A stretch of 64,000 nt of DNA. It comes from Lewinellaceae bacterium. Its GTDB lineage: Bacteria > Bacteroidota > Bacteroidia > Chitinophagales > Saprospiraceae. A program made the translations under genes and the position numbers. The stretch spans positions 67,876-131,875 of the forward strand of contig JACJYB010000014.1 of the NCBI GenBank assembly GCA_020636355.1, read 5' to 3'. Below are positions 9,395 to 19,278 of this stretch, one piece after another. Each line of letters begins with the position of its first letter. The stretch's first letter is position 1. The notes under the pieces were generated by a model. That model searched no databases. It saw only the letters and a program-made list of their open reading frames with translations, and was not told the origin of the DNA.

Positions 9395-10366
9395 ATGAAA
9401 TACAAAGATTATTATCAAATATTAGGTGTGGCCAAGAATGCTTCTCCGCAGGAGATCAAAAAGGCATTCCGTAAACTGGCTGCCAAATATCACCCGGATA
9501 AAAACCCTGGAGATAAGAGCGCTGAAGAAAAATTCAAGGAAATCAACGAAGCGAACGAAGTGCTCTCCGATACAGATAAACGGAAAAAGTACGATACCCT
9601 GGGCTCAAATTGGGAGTATTATCAGCAAGCCGGGGATGACTGGGAGAAATATGCACACCAGGGCCCACGCCAGGGCGGAGGCAAGCGAACCTATTATTAT
9701 TCCGGCAACCCGGAGGATGTTTTCGGCCGCGGAGGTCAGAGTGGGTTTTCGAGCTTTTTTGACCTTTTCTTCGGAGAAGGCGCGCAGGAAGGCGATCCAT
9801 TTGCCCGCTATGGTGAAAGGACCACTCAGGTGCCTCGTGGTAGTGACGTTGAGGCCACAATGTCCATAACCATGCGCGAGGCGTATCAAGGCAGTCGTCG
9901 CACGTTTGAATTTCAGGGTGAGAAGATCCGGATTGCTATCAAGCCCGGCTCATACGAAGGTCAGAAACTGCGGCTTAAAGGGAAAGGGCATCCCGGACCC
10001 CGGGGACAAGCCCGCGGTGATCTGTATATAACGCTCCATGTAACCCCTGATCGGCAGTTTATCCGGGAAGGTGATGATCTCATCGTAAACGCGAAGGTGG
10101 ATGTCTATACGGCGGTATTGGGTGGGAACATTGAGGTGAATACCATGACTGGTAAAGTGAAGGTCAATGTGCCTAAGGGGATACAGTCCGGCAAGACCCT
10201 GCGATTAAAAGGGAAGGGGATGCCCGTCTATGGAAAAACGGATGAATTTGGGGATTTGATGGTCAGGCTTGACGTAGAATTGCCAAGGCATTTGAGCGCC
10301 CAGGAAGAGGAGTTGTTTCGCCAATTGAAGGCCTTACAGAATAAGGAGGCCGTCTATCAAAATTGA
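9395..10366 (+). CDS. J-domain co-chaperone, CbpA-like (DnaJ without zinc finger)
   Basis: Residues 1-70 are a J domain with the invariant HPD at 33-35 ([10 protein letters not shown]), which stimulates DnaK ATPase. A Gly/Phe-rich linker follows (about 75-140, including [20 protein letters not shown]), then two beta-rich substrate-binding domains of the DnaJ C-terminal type (about 150-315) with the [13 protein letters not shown] and [12 protein letters not shown] repeats. The four CxxCxGxG motifs of classical DnaJ are absent, which places it with type II proteins such as CbpA. It is cytoplasmic. It lies upstream of a small helical protein and a thioredoxin on the same strand, but with gaps of 76 and 56 nt; whether they form an operon is uncertain. 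Confidence 0.9.
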   Translation: MKYKDYYQILGVAKNASPQEIKKAFRKLAAKYHPDKNPGDKSAEEKFKEINEANEVLSDTDKRKKYDTLGSNWEYYQQAGDDWEKYAHQGPRQGGGKRTYYYSGNPEDVFGRGGQSGFSSFFDLFFGEGAQEGDPFARYGERTTQVPRGSDVEATMSITMREAYQGSRRTFEFQGEKIRIAIKPGSYEGQKLRLKGKGHPGPRGQARGDLYITLHVTPDRQFIREGDDLIVNAKVDVYTAVLGGNIEVNTMTGKVKVNVPKGIQSGKTLRLKGKGMPVYGKTDEFGDLMVRLDVELPRHLSAQEEELFRQLKALQNKEAVYQN

Positions 10367-10442
10367 TGTGTATGTGTAATGGTTTTTACGTTCCAGGAAG
10401 TTCAATAAGACTTCAATTAGTAGACACTTAAAAAAACATATT

Positions 10443-10847
10443 ATGCATACTACAATTGCAAATCCCAAAACCAACTTTTTGTTGGGAGCCAGTCTCGATG
10501 TATTGCATCAGGAAAGTAAAGAGTGGCTGGATACGATTGAGTTCTGGTTGGATGAAATGAAATTCTTCGATAAGCTCTTGAAGAATCAACCCGAAGGTGA
10601 TGAGCATAAGTTGACCATCCGGGAAATGCTCGAACATGTAGAAGGCATCCATGTAGACTTCTTCAGACAGTTGCAGGAAGACGTACGCCAACATGAACGC
10701 ATGCTTGCCATGGTAGAAAAAAATGTCCCGGGCGCTTCGGATGAGGAGTACCGTGTGAATCACCGTCGGCTGAAATCCAGAATGGATCATCTTGACAAAG
10801 ACTTTAAATCGTATAAAAAAGTTGTTTTTAAATTTGCCCTGGACTAG
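10443..10847 (+). CDS. Small helical protein of unknown function
   Basis: The 134-residue product is strongly charged and predicted by eye to be nearly all alpha-helical, with long amphipathic stretches (for example EMLEHVEGIHVDFFRQLQED and the C-terminal MDHLDKDFKSYKKVVFKF). It has no signal peptide, Cys or membrane segment. The pattern suggests a cytoplasmic four-helix-bundle or coiled-coil protein. I do not recognise the family. It sits between a J-protein and a thioredoxin, a context compatible with stress physiology, but that is only an association. The codon pattern looks like that of its neighbours and the start at 10443 is clear, so I treat it as a real gene. Confidence 0.7.
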   Translation: MHTTIANPKTNFLLGASLDVLHQESKEWLDTIEFWLDEMKFFDKLLKNQPEGDEHKLTIREMLEHVEGIHVDFFRQLQEDVRQHERMLAMVEKNVPGASDEEYRVNHRRLKSRMDHLDKDFKSYKKVVFKFALD

Positions 10848-10903
10848 CGAGTCCGGCTCGTGTGCAGTACTGCCTCGAATGACTTTTAATTGAACTCGAA
10901 TTA

Positions 10904-11209
10904 ATGAAAGCAAACTTTAGTGAACTGATCCATGGCGATGTGCCTGTTCTGATCGATTTTCATGCGGAATGGTGTGGCCCCTGCAAAATGCAGTCACCCA
11001 TCATCAAGGAGATCGCGCAGTCTATGAAAGATAAATTAAGAGTCATCAAAATTGATGTCGATAAGAATCCATCCTTGTCCAGAAAGTATAAGATTCGTGG
11101 GGTGCCTACGCTCGCGCTTTTTAAGGATGGTGAATTGAAATGGATGCAAGCTGGTATGAAATCCAAGCAGCAAATACTAAAAGTCATCGATCAGTTTGGC
11201 GGGGCATAG
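10904..11209 (+). CDS. trxA: Thioredoxin
   Basis: The 101-residue protein is a complete minimal thioredoxin fold. It has the active site WCGPC in FHAEWCGPCKMQSPI (Cys near residues 24 and 27), the cis-proline loop in RGVPTLALFKDGE, and the usual final helix. It would reduce protein disulfides in the cytoplasm, recharged by thioredoxin reductase, which is not encoded in this window. There is no signal peptide, so it is not an envelope disulfide protein. Because Bacteroidota usually carry several thioredoxin paralogues, I cannot tell whether this is the main housekeeping copy. It is convergent with the LytTR regulator gene downstream. Confidence 0.9.
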   Translation: MKANFSELIHGDVPVLIDFHAEWCGPCKMQSPIIKEIAQSMKDKLRVIKIDVDKNPSLSRKYKIRGVPTLALFKDGELKWMQAGMKSKQQILKVIDQFGGA

Positions 11210-11279
11210 GCGGAGAGTAAATCTGATAGAACAGAATATAATCCATTACTAGGCGATGGGGGCATGTGTCGCAAGTGGT

Positions 11280-12059
11280 CTATTTGCCCAGCCAGGACTT
11301 AAAGTGCGAAGATTTTTCTTTACTGACTACCACCTCTGCTTCTTCCGGGACCGGCTGTATGGAGAGTTTTAATTTGCCATTGAAATAGGGATGAATGGTG
11401 CTTATGGATTTTATGTGTACGATGAAGCTGCGATTGGCCCGGTAGTACAGATGAGGGTCCAATAGCTTTTCCAGCTGATCCAGCGTATAATCCACCAGGT
11501 AACGCTGTCCATTCCAGGTCATCAGCAATACAATTTTTCCATCGGCAGTAAACCAGGCAATGTCCTGGGTTTCGATCGAAAGCAGCCGCTGTCCCTGCTT
11601 GACCAGAAAGCGATTTCGATACGGAGCAGGTTGTCGTTCTCGTTGTTGCAGATCGGCCATCAGGGACTCCAATTGAACAGACAGGGTTTGCTGACCGAAA
11701 TGGGACTGAAGGTGGGCATATTTTTCCAGGCTCCGGATAAGATCCTCTTTTCGCACTGGTTTAAGCAAATAATCAAGGCTGTTCACTTTAAATGCATGCA
11801 GGGCATACTCATCGTATGAAGTGGTGAAAATAACGGGAGCCTGTATTTTGACTTGTTTGAATATATCAAAACACTGACCGTCCGCCAGTTCAATGTCCAT
11901 AAAGATCAGATCAGGTTGGGCATTGTTTTGCAACCACCATACTGCTGATTTTACAGTTTCGGCATGACCGATAACCTGAAGCTTGGGGTCAACTTCCTCC
12001 AGTAACTTGATCAGGCGGTTTAATCCAAGCGGTTCGTCCTCAATGATATATGCGCGCAT
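11280..12059 (-). CDS. LytTR-family response regulator
   Basis: Residues 1-120 form a receiver domain with the acidic pair EDE near the N-terminus, phospho-acceptor Asp55 (LIFMDIELADG), and the conserved T/S and K (FTTSYDEYALHAFKVNSLDYLLKPV). The last 100 residues are a LytTR DNA-binding domain with FLVKQGQRLLSIETQDIAWF and YYRANRSFIVHIKSI. The partner kinase gene lies four bases upstream on the same strand, so the two form one operon and a cognate pair. LytTR regulators usually bind direct repeats in front of a few targets, often envelope or exopolysaccharide genes. The targets cannot be read here; the divergent membrane-protein gene at 13368 is one candidate. Confidence 0.92.
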   Translation of the reverse strand: MRAYIIEDEPLGLNRLIKLLEEVDPKLQVIGHAETVKSAVWWLQNNAQPDLIFMDIELADGQCFDIFKQVKIQAPVIFTTSYDEYALHAFKVNSLDYLLKPVRKEDLIRSLEKYAHLQSHFGQQTLSVQLESLMADLQQRERQPAPYRNRFLVKQGQRLLSIETQDIAWFTADGKIVLLMTWNGQRYLVDYTLDQLEKLLDPHLYYRANRSFIVHIKSISTIHPYFNGKLKLSIQPVPEEAEVVVSKEKSSHFKSWLGK

Positions 12060-12063
12060 TGCT

Positions 12064-13107
12064 CTATGCCGTTAGCGTTTTTTTTTGGATGATAGGCAAC
12101 CGGACGATGAAATAATCATCCTGGTCCAGAATCATGACTTCCCCAGCGCCTAATAATTGATATTTCGTCAGAATATTTGTCAGACCAACTTTTTCCGAGG
12201 GAACCCATAAATGTTTGCGCTGCAGGTTGTTCTTTACCTCAATCGATCTACCCTCAAAGACGGATAACCAAATTTGCAGCGGATTCCCGGTGGACACTTC
12301 ATTGTGTTTCACCGCATTTTCAATGAGCAGCTGCAGCGTAAGTGGAGGGATCCAGCTTTTATAGTATTCGGAAGGCAGTTGGATGTGCATTACCAATCCA
12401 TTCCCAAAGCGGGTTTGTAACAAATGCAGGTAAGAATGAATAAAATCCATTTCTTTTTCGAGTGTAATCAATTCATCCTGATTGCTTTGCAACAAGTATC
12501 GGTACACCTGGCTCATTTCTTCCACAAAGTGTTCAGCCTTACCCGGATCAATACGAATTAAAGAACTTAAGCTATTAAGGCTGTTGAATAAAAAATGTGG
12601 ATTGACCTGCTGTTTAAGCCCTGCAAACTGGGCTTCCAAATGCATGCGGTGCAACGCCTCCTTTTCTTTTTCAATCGTTCTCAACTGACGGTAATAATGA
12701 ATGGCTTCGGTGACTCCCACTGCTGTAATGCATAAAATCAGGGCATTGAACAGATAAAAGATGTAAATGCTCCACGATGCCGGATTATCAAGGCCTGCCT
12801 GTTCGGTCTGATAAAAATATTGAATGGCCAGATCGGAAATCCGCATGAGCGGGGCTACCAGCAAAATACTTAAGAGCAAACTGCGAATCAGTCTTTTCAC
12901 GACCATGGATGGATCCGGATGGTATTTCCAGGAGTTCTTTGTAATCCACACGACGCCAAGCCACTGGAATGCAATAATGGTCGTAAGGATCAGGTATACC
13001 CATAGGCCGGAAGTCCAGGATATTCCTTCCGGGATGGGATTTCCAAGGATGTTCAAGAGCACCAGAACACCAATCCCCGTCATATGAATCCACCGTGCTT
13101 GAATCAT
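12064..13107 (-). CDS. Sensor histidine kinase, LytS/YpdA-type (His_kinase family)
   Basis: Four transmembrane helices are visible at about residues 10-27, 35-54, 73-93 and 115-133, followed by a short coiled linker (140-165). The H-box QQVNPHFLFNSLNSLSSLI has the phosphorylated His171, as in the PF06580 group that partners LytTR regulators. The C-terminal ATPase region is compact, with the N-box LLIENAVKHNE. No extracellular sensor domain is present, so the signal is probably perceived in or near the membrane. The ATG at 13107 is the natural start. It is transcribed away from the gene at 13368, with about 260 bp of shared upstream DNA. Confidence 0.92.
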   Translation of the reverse strand: MIQARWIHMTGIGVLVLLNILGNPIPEGISWTSGLWVYLILTTIIAFQWLGVVWITKNSWKYHPDPSMVVKRLIRSLLLSILLVAPLMRISDLAIQYFYQTEQAGLDNPASWSIYIFYLFNALILCITAVGVTEAIHYYRQLRTIEKEKEALHRMHLEAQFAGLKQQVNPHFLFNSLNSLSSLIRIDPGKAEHFVEEMSQVYRYLLQSNQDELITLEKEMDFIHSYLHLLQTRFGNGLVMHIQLPSEYYKSWIPPLTLQLLIENAVKHNEVSTGNPLQIWLSVFEGRSIEVKNNLQRKHLWVPSEKVGLTNILTKYQLLGAGEVMILDQDDYFIVRLPIIQKKTLTA

Positions 13108-13367
13108 AACCGAATATGGTGAAAGGAAAGTACTATTTCCCGCTGAAAACCGGATGCCAGAATTCGTCGGAACGCAAAGTTGAGGTATAGAACGTCCTTT
13201 TCGAGGAATGAATCGTATCCGGCCGGCTGCGAGAAGACGATTTCGTTTGGGTATTCTTTTCGGTGGTTTCAGGGCGGTAGTAGGCCTTTTGATGGCATAA
13301 GCTGTTGTATTGGAAGGGTGTTCCAGGGCACTTTTGAGGATTACTTCATCTTAAACCTCGATAAAAA

Positions 13368-13970
13368 ATGAGTTTTCGATTTCTGCAGATCCACCGGATG
13401 CGGGCAGTATTTCTCCTGGTGCCCCTGCTTTTCACGATGCGAATGGCGGCACAAAGCCCGGGGTGGGAAATATCTACCGGCGTTCATGCTTATTATTTAC
13501 CGTCTCCAGGTTTCCATATTCAATCGTTGCAACCGTTGATCCAGGTAGGGCGATTGATGCCTTTTCGCCCCTCCGGCTCCTTAGGCATCACGTTCCAGGT
13601 GGGATATAGTCGCAACCGGTACCAGGGAGATGCGGTATACATCCAGTCTTTCCTGGGTTACCACCCCATGCTGGGCCAGCATTTACAAGCCGGCATCGCT
13701 ATAGGTGCCGGATATCAACGTTCCTTTTTCAGCAGTTCCTCTTTGCGATGGAACGGAGAAGAATGGACCAAAGGGAAATCCTCCCATGCAGTATGGCAGG
13801 TCCCGTTGCAGTTGCGATTAGGCTATCGCACTTCAGGTGCCCGGGCCGACTGGACACCTTTTATTGCCTATCAGGTCCATGGTCAATTTAAATACAGCCC
13901 GGATCTGACCCCCTTACCAGTATCCAATTTTCTCATCGGCGTCCAGTACGCACCAAATAAACCTGAATAA
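13368..13970 (+). CDS. Predicted secreted or outer-membrane protein of unknown function
   Basis: The 200-residue product has an N-terminal signal sequence (residues about 12-31, ending in FTMRMAAQS). The body is rich in alternating hydrophobic and aromatic residues (FQVGYSRNRYQGD, LQLRLGYRTSGA, FLIGVQYAPNK), as expected for a small eight-stranded outer-membrane beta-barrel. I do not recognise a named family. Its stop codon is one base before the ATG of the serine hydrolase lipoprotein, so the two are very likely co-expressed. It starts with an ATG preceded by an A-rich tract. It lies divergent from the LytS/LytTR genes. Confidence 0.65.
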   Translation: MSFRFLQIHRMRAVFLLVPLLFTMRMAAQSPGWEISTGVHAYYLPSPGFHIQSLQPLIQVGRLMPFRPSGSLGITFQVGYSRNRYQGDAVYIQSFLGYHPMLGQHLQAGIAIGAGYQRSFFSSSSLRWNGEEWTKGKSSHAVWQVPLQLRLGYRTSGARADWTPFIAYQVHGQFKYSPDLTPLPVSNFLIGVQYAPNKPE

Positions 13971-13971
13971 A

Positions 13972-15156
13972 ATGAAAAAGATCCTGTTGTTGGTTTTAAT
14001 GCTGGCTTTCAATCAATGCCAGCGCGATATGTACCTGCTGGACGTAGAGCCATTGGAAGGTACCGTAGAATATAATCGAAATCATCCGCTTAAAGACAGC
14101 CTGGATGTCATCGTAGCCAGGCATATCGCGGATGGTGTGCCCGGCATCCAGTTAGTGGTAAAGGATGCAGACGGCTGGTACATGACCAGCCAGGGATTTG
14201 CACAGGTAGAACATCAGGTGCCCTTCCGCGATAACATGGTTGCCTGGGTATACAGCATCACCAAAGTGTTCACCGCAACGCTGACGCTGATGAGTGCCGA
14301 ATCCGGTCAGATTGACCTGGATAGCACGCTCGCAGCTTATCTGCCCGAGAAATTGATCGGGAAACTCGCCAATTACCAGCGCATTACTGTACGTCAACTG
14401 TTGAATCACTCAAGTGGTCTGACGAATTTTACCGTATTGCCGGCCTATCTGCTGGATCAGTTCAATCAACCTTTTAAGCAGCCGGATTTGATGGAACAAT
14501 TGACCTATGTAAACGGCAAGCCGGAAATGTTTGCACCAGGTTCTGACTTTTATTATTCCAATACCAACTATCTGTTGTTACAGCTTATCCTGGAAAAAGT
14601 AACCGGCACCGATTATCGCACGCTGCTTCGAACAAAAATTCTAGAGCCATTGAAGTTGAATGAAGTGTATTACGATCCGGATGATCGGCAAATACAGGCA
14701 CTGGGATTTCCCAATTACTATTTTGAGAGACATGCAGATGGTCAATTAGAGAATGTAACTTCCTGGAACAATGCCATCGGAAAGTCCCTGAAGGGTTATG
14801 GAGGTATTGCCGCTAATGGTCGGGATATTATCCTTTTCTACGAAGCGCTCATGGAAGGACGGTTGATCTCTGAGGGATCGCTGAACCAGATGAAGACCTG
14901 GGTCACTGGCAAATCGTCTACGGAACCGGACTATGGCTTGGGACTGGAGTATTTTACCTTTGGCGACCCGAGCATTCCTACTTATGGCCATGAGGGCGAT
15001 AATATTGGCGGAACGACCATGGTTCTTTACATCCCTGGGAAACAACGGTATTTGTTTATCAGTGAAAATGCGGGCCGGCAATTGTTCGGTGAATATTTGT
15101 TCAAGACGAGTGAAACCAAGATCGACCTCTGCAATTTTCTGGCCAGTGCGGATTAA
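13972..15156 (+). CDS. Beta-lactamase-fold serine hydrolase, lipoprotein
   Basis: The protein belongs to the class C beta-lactamase/D-alanyl-D-alanine carboxypeptidase group (PF00144). The nucleophile motif is Ser95-I-T-Lys98 (WVYSITKVFTATL); the second motif is YSN in FYYSNTNYLLLQ; the third is HEG in YGHEGDNIGG. A lipoprotein signal MKKILLLVLMLAFNQC places it in the envelope, with Cys16 as the lipidated residue. Its function could be peptidase, esterase or peptidoglycan-related; true beta-lactamase activity is not implied. It is separated by one base from the upstream membrane-protein gene. About 190 bp without other features follow before the first alpha-dioxygenase-like gene. Confidence 0.88.
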   Translation: MKKILLLVLMLAFNQCQRDMYLLDVEPLEGTVEYNRNHPLKDSLDVIVARHIADGVPGIQLVVKDADGWYMTSQGFAQVEHQVPFRDNMVAWVYSITKVFTATLTLMSAESGQIDLDSTLAAYLPEKLIGKLANYQRITVRQLLNHSSGLTNFTVLPAYLLDQFNQPFKQPDLMEQLTYVNGKPEMFAPGSDFYYSNTNYLLLQLILEKVTGTDYRTLLRTKILEPLKLNEVYYDPDDRQIQALGFPNYYFERHADGQLENVTSWNNAIGKSLKGYGGIAANGRDIILFYEALMEGRLISEGSLNQMKTWVTGKSSTEPDYGLGLEYFTFGDPSIPTYGHEGDNIGGTTMVLYIPGKQRYLFISENAGRQLFGEYLFKTSETKIDLCNFLASAD

Positions 15157-15349
15157 CCCGGGCCTTGCAGGAGGCGGGCAAGGATGAAATAGATCACGGG
15201 CGGACTTGCAGGGGCTGTGAAAAAGTGGTAGCATGTATTCCAAAATTGGTAATTTAGATGAGGGTCAGAAAGGATTGATTGTCCGTTCTTAATCTTTAAT
15301 CGACGGAATCAAACGTTTCTTATAAACCTCATCATCAAACCAATCAACT

Positions 15350-17698
15350 ATGGAAACGAAGTCCACAGAGGTTGTCATCTCTACCGCCCGCCAATTGATA
15401 CAGGAACAGAAATACGACGAAGCGCTTCGATTACTGAATCAGGGTACACCGGCAGACGGAGCTATCGCGGGAATGACCGGCCTGGTCTATTTCCTGAAAC
15501 AGGACTATGAGCAAGCTGCCGAATTTTACCGGCAGGCCAGCCAAGTGGATCCGGGATCGGAGGAGTGGAAATACATGCTCCGGAAATCCGAAGCCAATGC
15601 ATTTGCCGAAATACACCAGGACATTCCCGAGGTGTATCATTTTGAACGGGAAAAACTATTGGGAGAGCCCGGTATCCCCGATGAAGCATTACCTCCGGAA
15701 CTCCAGTATCGGGTCAAGCGTGGTCCCGGATGGCTGATCCGGACCGGTGTTGGTCATGCCTTTGGTGCTTTTATGTCTGCTGCGATGGCCGGGATGACCT
15801 GGTCTTTTGGAAAACTTTTCGGGTACCGGGATCGTGTATGGACGAATTGGTATCGCAGGCCCATGTTCTTTGGGGTTATGACCCTTGCCTATATGCGTGA
15901 ACGGTTGAATAAATACAATCTGCTCAGCACGTATCCAGCCGGGGCATTGGTAGGCTTTCAGGCCGCAGGACAGACTCCCCCTGCCGGGGCTGCATTCTTC
16001 AGGACACCAAATGGGAGCTGGAATAATCTGGAGAATCCAATGGAAGGAGCTGCCGGCACACGATTCCAACGTAATGTGGACCCGAAATCCGTCAAGCAGG
16101 CCCTCGATATGGATCCATTGACACCCAATCCCCGTACCATAAGCCGTCTTTTGCTGGACCGTGGTGATCAGATGAAAGAAGTACCCTTTCTGAATTTATT
16201 GGCAGCTGCCTGGATACAATTTCAAAATCACGACTGGATCAGCTACGGGGAACCATTGCGCAACGACTTTTTTACTATTCCCCTGGATGAGGATGATCCG
16301 GCCCGTAAACGCTTTTGGCAAACCAAAATGTTTGTCGGTAAGACGCAACAGGACCCGACCCACGGTGAGAAAGATGTTTATGCCAAGACTTTTATCAATG
16401 AATGTACACATTGGTGGGATGGCTCCCAGTTGTACGGAAGTGATCTGGAGACGGTTCAATGGCTGCGCAGCGGAATCGACGGCAAAATGCGATTGAACTC
16501 CAACGATACCCTGCCCAGGGATAAAAAAGGGATAGAAGAGACCGGCTATATCCGTAATTGGTGGGTAGGCCTTGCTTTGATGCATACGATTTTCATCCGG
16601 GAGCACAATGCCATTTGCGATCACCTGAAGGAACACAATCCGGATTGGGATGACCACCAGTTGTTTCAGGTGGCCAGAATGATCAATGCAGCGTTAATTG
16701 CCAAGATCCACACGGTGGAGTGGACACCGGCCGTGTTGCCAAATGCTGCCGCCGAACAGGGGCTTAATGCCAATTGGTATGGTATTTTAACCAATTTGCT
16801 GCATAAAGGAAAGGATAAGAAAACCGTCGCCGACATCAATGTGCGTAACCCCGAAATGGGAGGAGTGGTAGGAAACCCGGTGGAAAAACATGGATGCCCC
16901 TATGGGTTAACACAAGAGTTCGTTGAAGTATACCGTCTGCATTCATTATTGCCTGAAACCATCCATGTGCGATCGGGAAATCATGAAATAACGGAAGTAC
17001 CCCTCTACCAGGCGAGACAGGCCGGTTCAGGTAAATTAACGGATCTCTATGGAATAGAGACTTTGATTCATTCCTTCGCTACCCAAAACCCCGGGCAGCT
17101 GGTATTGAATAATTACCCTCATTTTATGCGTGAACTCAGTATTCCCGGTAACCCCGTTTACGATATGGGTGCCGTGGACCTGCTCCGGGCTCGGGAACGC
17201 GGGGTGCCGCGATACAATGAATTTCGCCGCCAGTTAGGGCTCAACCCTATCCGGACATTTTCCGACCTCAACGATGATCCGGAAATCGTACGCAAACTGG
17301 AAACATGCTATGGCAGCGAACCCGGCGATGTCGAAAAGCTGGACCTGATGATCGGAACCCTTGGCGAAGCCCACCGTCCCACTGGCTTCGGGTTCGGTGA
17401 AACGCTCTTCCAGATCTTTTTATTAAACGCCACCAGAAGGCTGCAGGCGGACCGGTTCTACACCGACTGTTACGATGAAGCCCATTACACCAGGGAAGGC
17501 CTGGAATGGATTGACCAGAACGATTTTAAATCTGTCTTGCTGCGCCATTATCCGGAGTTGGCTAACACCGGCCTGGCGAATATCAAGAATGCCTTCGAAC
17601 CCTGGGATGAGCGTGAACGATTGGATCCAGCCAGACATCCATTACGTGGTTTTGATAAAACATTACGTAAGGATCCATGGAAAGGAGATCGCTGGTAA
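15350..17698 (+). CDS. Alpha-dioxygenase/cyclooxygenase-like haem protein with N-terminal TPR-like segment (paralogue 1)
   Basis: The 782-residue protein has an N-terminal TPR-like helical segment (about 8-75, with LLNQGTPADGAIAGMTGLV) and then an animal-type haem peroxidase domain. The signatures are closest to the plant and bacterial alpha-dioxygenase (PIOX) branch: distal His294 in AAAWIQFQNHDW, HWWDGSQLYGSD, IFIREHNAICD and LIAKIHTVEWTP. The proximal-side sequence is EVYRLHSLLPE, with Tyr528 exactly three residues before His531, as in alpha-dioxygenases and prostaglandin synthase, where this Tyr forms the radical that attacks a fatty acid. The likely activity is therefore fatty-acid oxygenation rather than plain peroxidase. 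It has no signal peptide. A hydrophobic stretch near 128-150 may associate with membrane. Paralogue 2 begins at 19837. Confidence 0.85.
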   Translation: METKSTEVVISTARQLIQEQKYDEALRLLNQGTPADGAIAGMTGLVYFLKQDYEQAAEFYRQASQVDPGSEEWKYMLRKSEANAFAEIHQDIPEVYHFEREKLLGEPGIPDEALPPELQYRVKRGPGWLIRTGVGHAFGAFMSAAMAGMTWSFGKLFGYRDRVWTNWYRRPMFFGVMTLAYMRERLNKYNLLSTYPAGALVGFQAAGQTPPAGAAFFRTPNGSWNNLENPMEGAAGTRFQRNVDPKSVKQALDMDPLTPNPRTISRLLLDRGDQMKEVPFLNLLAAAWIQFQNHDWISYGEPLRNDFFTIPLDEDDPARKRFWQTKMFVGKTQQDPTHGEKDVYAKTFINECTHWWDGSQLYGSDLETVQWLRSGIDGKMRLNSNDTLPRDKKGIEETGYIRNWWVGLALMHTIFIREHNAICDHLKEHNPDWDDHQLFQVARMINAALIAKIHTVEWTPAVLPNAAAEQGLNANWYGILTNLLHKGKDKKTVADINVRNPEMGGVVGNPVEKHGCPYGLTQEFVEVYRLHSLLPETIHVRSGNHEITEVPLYQARQAGSGKLTDLYGIETLIHSFATQNPGQLVLNNYPHFMRELSIPGNPVYDMGAVDLLRARERGVPRYNEFRRQLGLNPIRTFSDLNDDPEIVRKLETCYGSEPGDVEKLDLMIGTLGEAHRPTGFGFGETLFQIFLLNATRRLQADRFYTDCYDEAHYTREGLEWIDQNDFKSVLLRHYPELANTGLANIKNAFEPWDERERLDPARHPLRGFDKTLRKDPWKGDRW

Positions 17699-17700
17699 TC

Positions 17701-17728
17701 AAAAAAAAACCGGATCCTAAGATCCGGT
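17701..17728 (-). terminator. Terminator for the minus-strand FN3 gene
   Basis: ACCGGATC (17709-17716) pairs with GATCCGGT (17721-17728) around a 4-nt loop. The nine A residues at 17701-17709 are a T run on the minus strand. It lies 45 nt beyond the FN3-protein stop and immediately after the convergent haem-protein gene. Confidence 0.8.
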
Positions 17729-17772
17729 AGCTAGAGAAGAAGGTTTTTAAAAGGACTGAAATGACAATGGTA

Positions 17773-19107
17773 TCACTGGTGTGATATGAATATTTTTTGA
17801 CTGTCCAGGTAAGCTCCCGAACGGACGGTGAGTTGGTATAGACCTTCTTTGAGATTGCTGACATTCAAGAGCACATCGCCAATCGGATCTTTAATTTGCC
17901 GTATTAAAACCGGCCTTCCTTCCAGATTGGACAATTGGATGATAACCATGTGCTTGGTCTGGTTCTCAGGCAGTTGCACACTTAATTGATTGTCCGCTGG
18001 GTTAGGATAAAAAGTAATATGGACCAACTCTGCCGAACTGTTTTTTCGATTCTCTTTACCGCGTTGCGATTTGTCGGGTTTATTGATGACTTGTGCAGTG
18101 ACTGGTGTGGATTGTACAGTTAGAGAATCCACGACTCTGGTGGAGTCGGGGTTACCGGTGCTGTCAACTACGGTGGTGTCGCGTAAACCCAAAGTCCGGA
18201 AGTTGGACCAGTCGCTGGAACCGCTGGTTGAGCCATCCATACAAGTGGCCACAACCCGGAACTTATAGTTGCCGAGTGGTTCGAGCCCCAGGGCGATGTA
18301 AAAGGTGTCCGGGGTGTTGATGGTTTTGCTGTAGTATGCAGTCTGAGAACCACTCTTGACATCGACCTTAAAAGATTTTGCGGAGTCTTGAATGATCCAG
18401 CTGAGCAATGCACTTGAATCCGTTACCTCCAGAACTGAAAGGTTTTTAGGCTTGGGACACTGGTTGAAGGTGCTGTCTCCGCCGGTGGTGGAAAAATCGA
18501 TCCAATCACTTGAGCCGGCAGAATTCTTTTCGCAAGAAGCTTTTACGCGGAAATGATAATTACCACCCGGTTCCAGTCCGTCGATCTGGATAAAGGTGTC
18601 GATGGTTACCTCCGAAAAACTGAACGAAGTCGTATGATTTTTACTTTTGACATCAACCTGGAAGTCAACATGTTGGGCGCTGGGCAGCCAGGTGAGGACC
18701 ACAGAAGAATCGGTAACATCTCGTACCGCCAGATTGGTGGCTTTCGGACAGGGGCCAGGTCCGGTTACTTTTTCGCCGGTGGTAGTGAACGTTACCCAGT
18801 TGGTGTTCCCTTTGCCTTTGTCGCAGTTGGCCTGAACCTTAAACCGGTACTCACTGCCGGCTTCCAGTCCATCAACCATGACCGATGTTTCCGACGTAGT
18901 GGTAGACCATTTAAATGCTGTCGTCCCACCACTGTGCATCACATCTACCGAAAAGGTTAAATTATCCGGAGAGCCATCCCAGCTTAACACCGCACTGTTG
19001 TCAGTAATACTGCCGGCTTGAAGGTTTGTCGGTGAACTACATTTTTGTGCGAGCGTATTTAATGTAAATAATGCAAGAAGCATCATAGTGGTAATCCACT
19101 TTCCCAT
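17773..19107 (-). CDS. Secreted fibronectin type III protein with T9SS type A sorting domain
   Basis: A signal peptide (MGKWITTMMLLALFTLNTLAQ) precedes three fibronectin type III domains at about 23-112, 118-208 and 215-305. Each starts with a CxxPxNL-like segment and contains VLSW/VLTW and a YRFKV/YHFRV/YKFRV strand. A Ser/Thr/Asp-rich linker (about 305-360) leads to a C-terminal Por-secretion tail (FYPNPADNQLSVQLPE to the end), the type A signal for T9SS export and surface attachment. The three domains look like internal duplications. No enzymatic module is present, so an adhesive or structural role at the cell surface is likely but unproven. The gene lies convergent to the first alpha-dioxygenase-like gene. 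Confidence 0.85.
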   Translation of the reverse strand: MGKWITTMMLLALFTLNTLAQKCSSPTNLQAGSITDNSAVLSWDGSPDNLTFSVDVMHSGGTTAFKWSTTTSETSVMVDGLEAGSEYRFKVQANCDKGKGNTNWVTFTTTGEKVTGPGPCPKATNLAVRDVTDSSVVLTWLPSAQHVDFQVDVKSKNHTTSFSFSEVTIDTFIQIDGLEPGGNYHFRVKASCEKNSAGSSDWIDFSTTGGDSTFNQCPKPKNLSVLEVTDSSALLSWIIQDSAKSFKVDVKSGSQTAYYSKTINTPDTFYIALGLEPLGNYKFRVVATCMDGSTSGSSDWSNFRTLGLRDTTVVDSTGNPDSTRVVDSLTVQSTPVTAQVINKPDKSQRGKENRKNSSAELVHITFYPNPADNQLSVQLPENQTKHMVIIQLSNLEGRPVLIRQIKDPIGDVLLNVSNLKEGLYQLTVRSGAYLDSQKIFISHQ

Positions 19108-19278
19108 ACCAATATTCTATTTAGTTACACAATAGTTGATGCGTCCGGTACACGTATTGGTTGGAAAAACGAGCTTACTTAGAAGCGAAAGATAACGGGG
19201 GAATTGTTCGGGAGGATTATGTTCTAATAACTTCAAATGGGCGCAAAAATTGTCCCACAAAGGTTATTTTTCGAATCA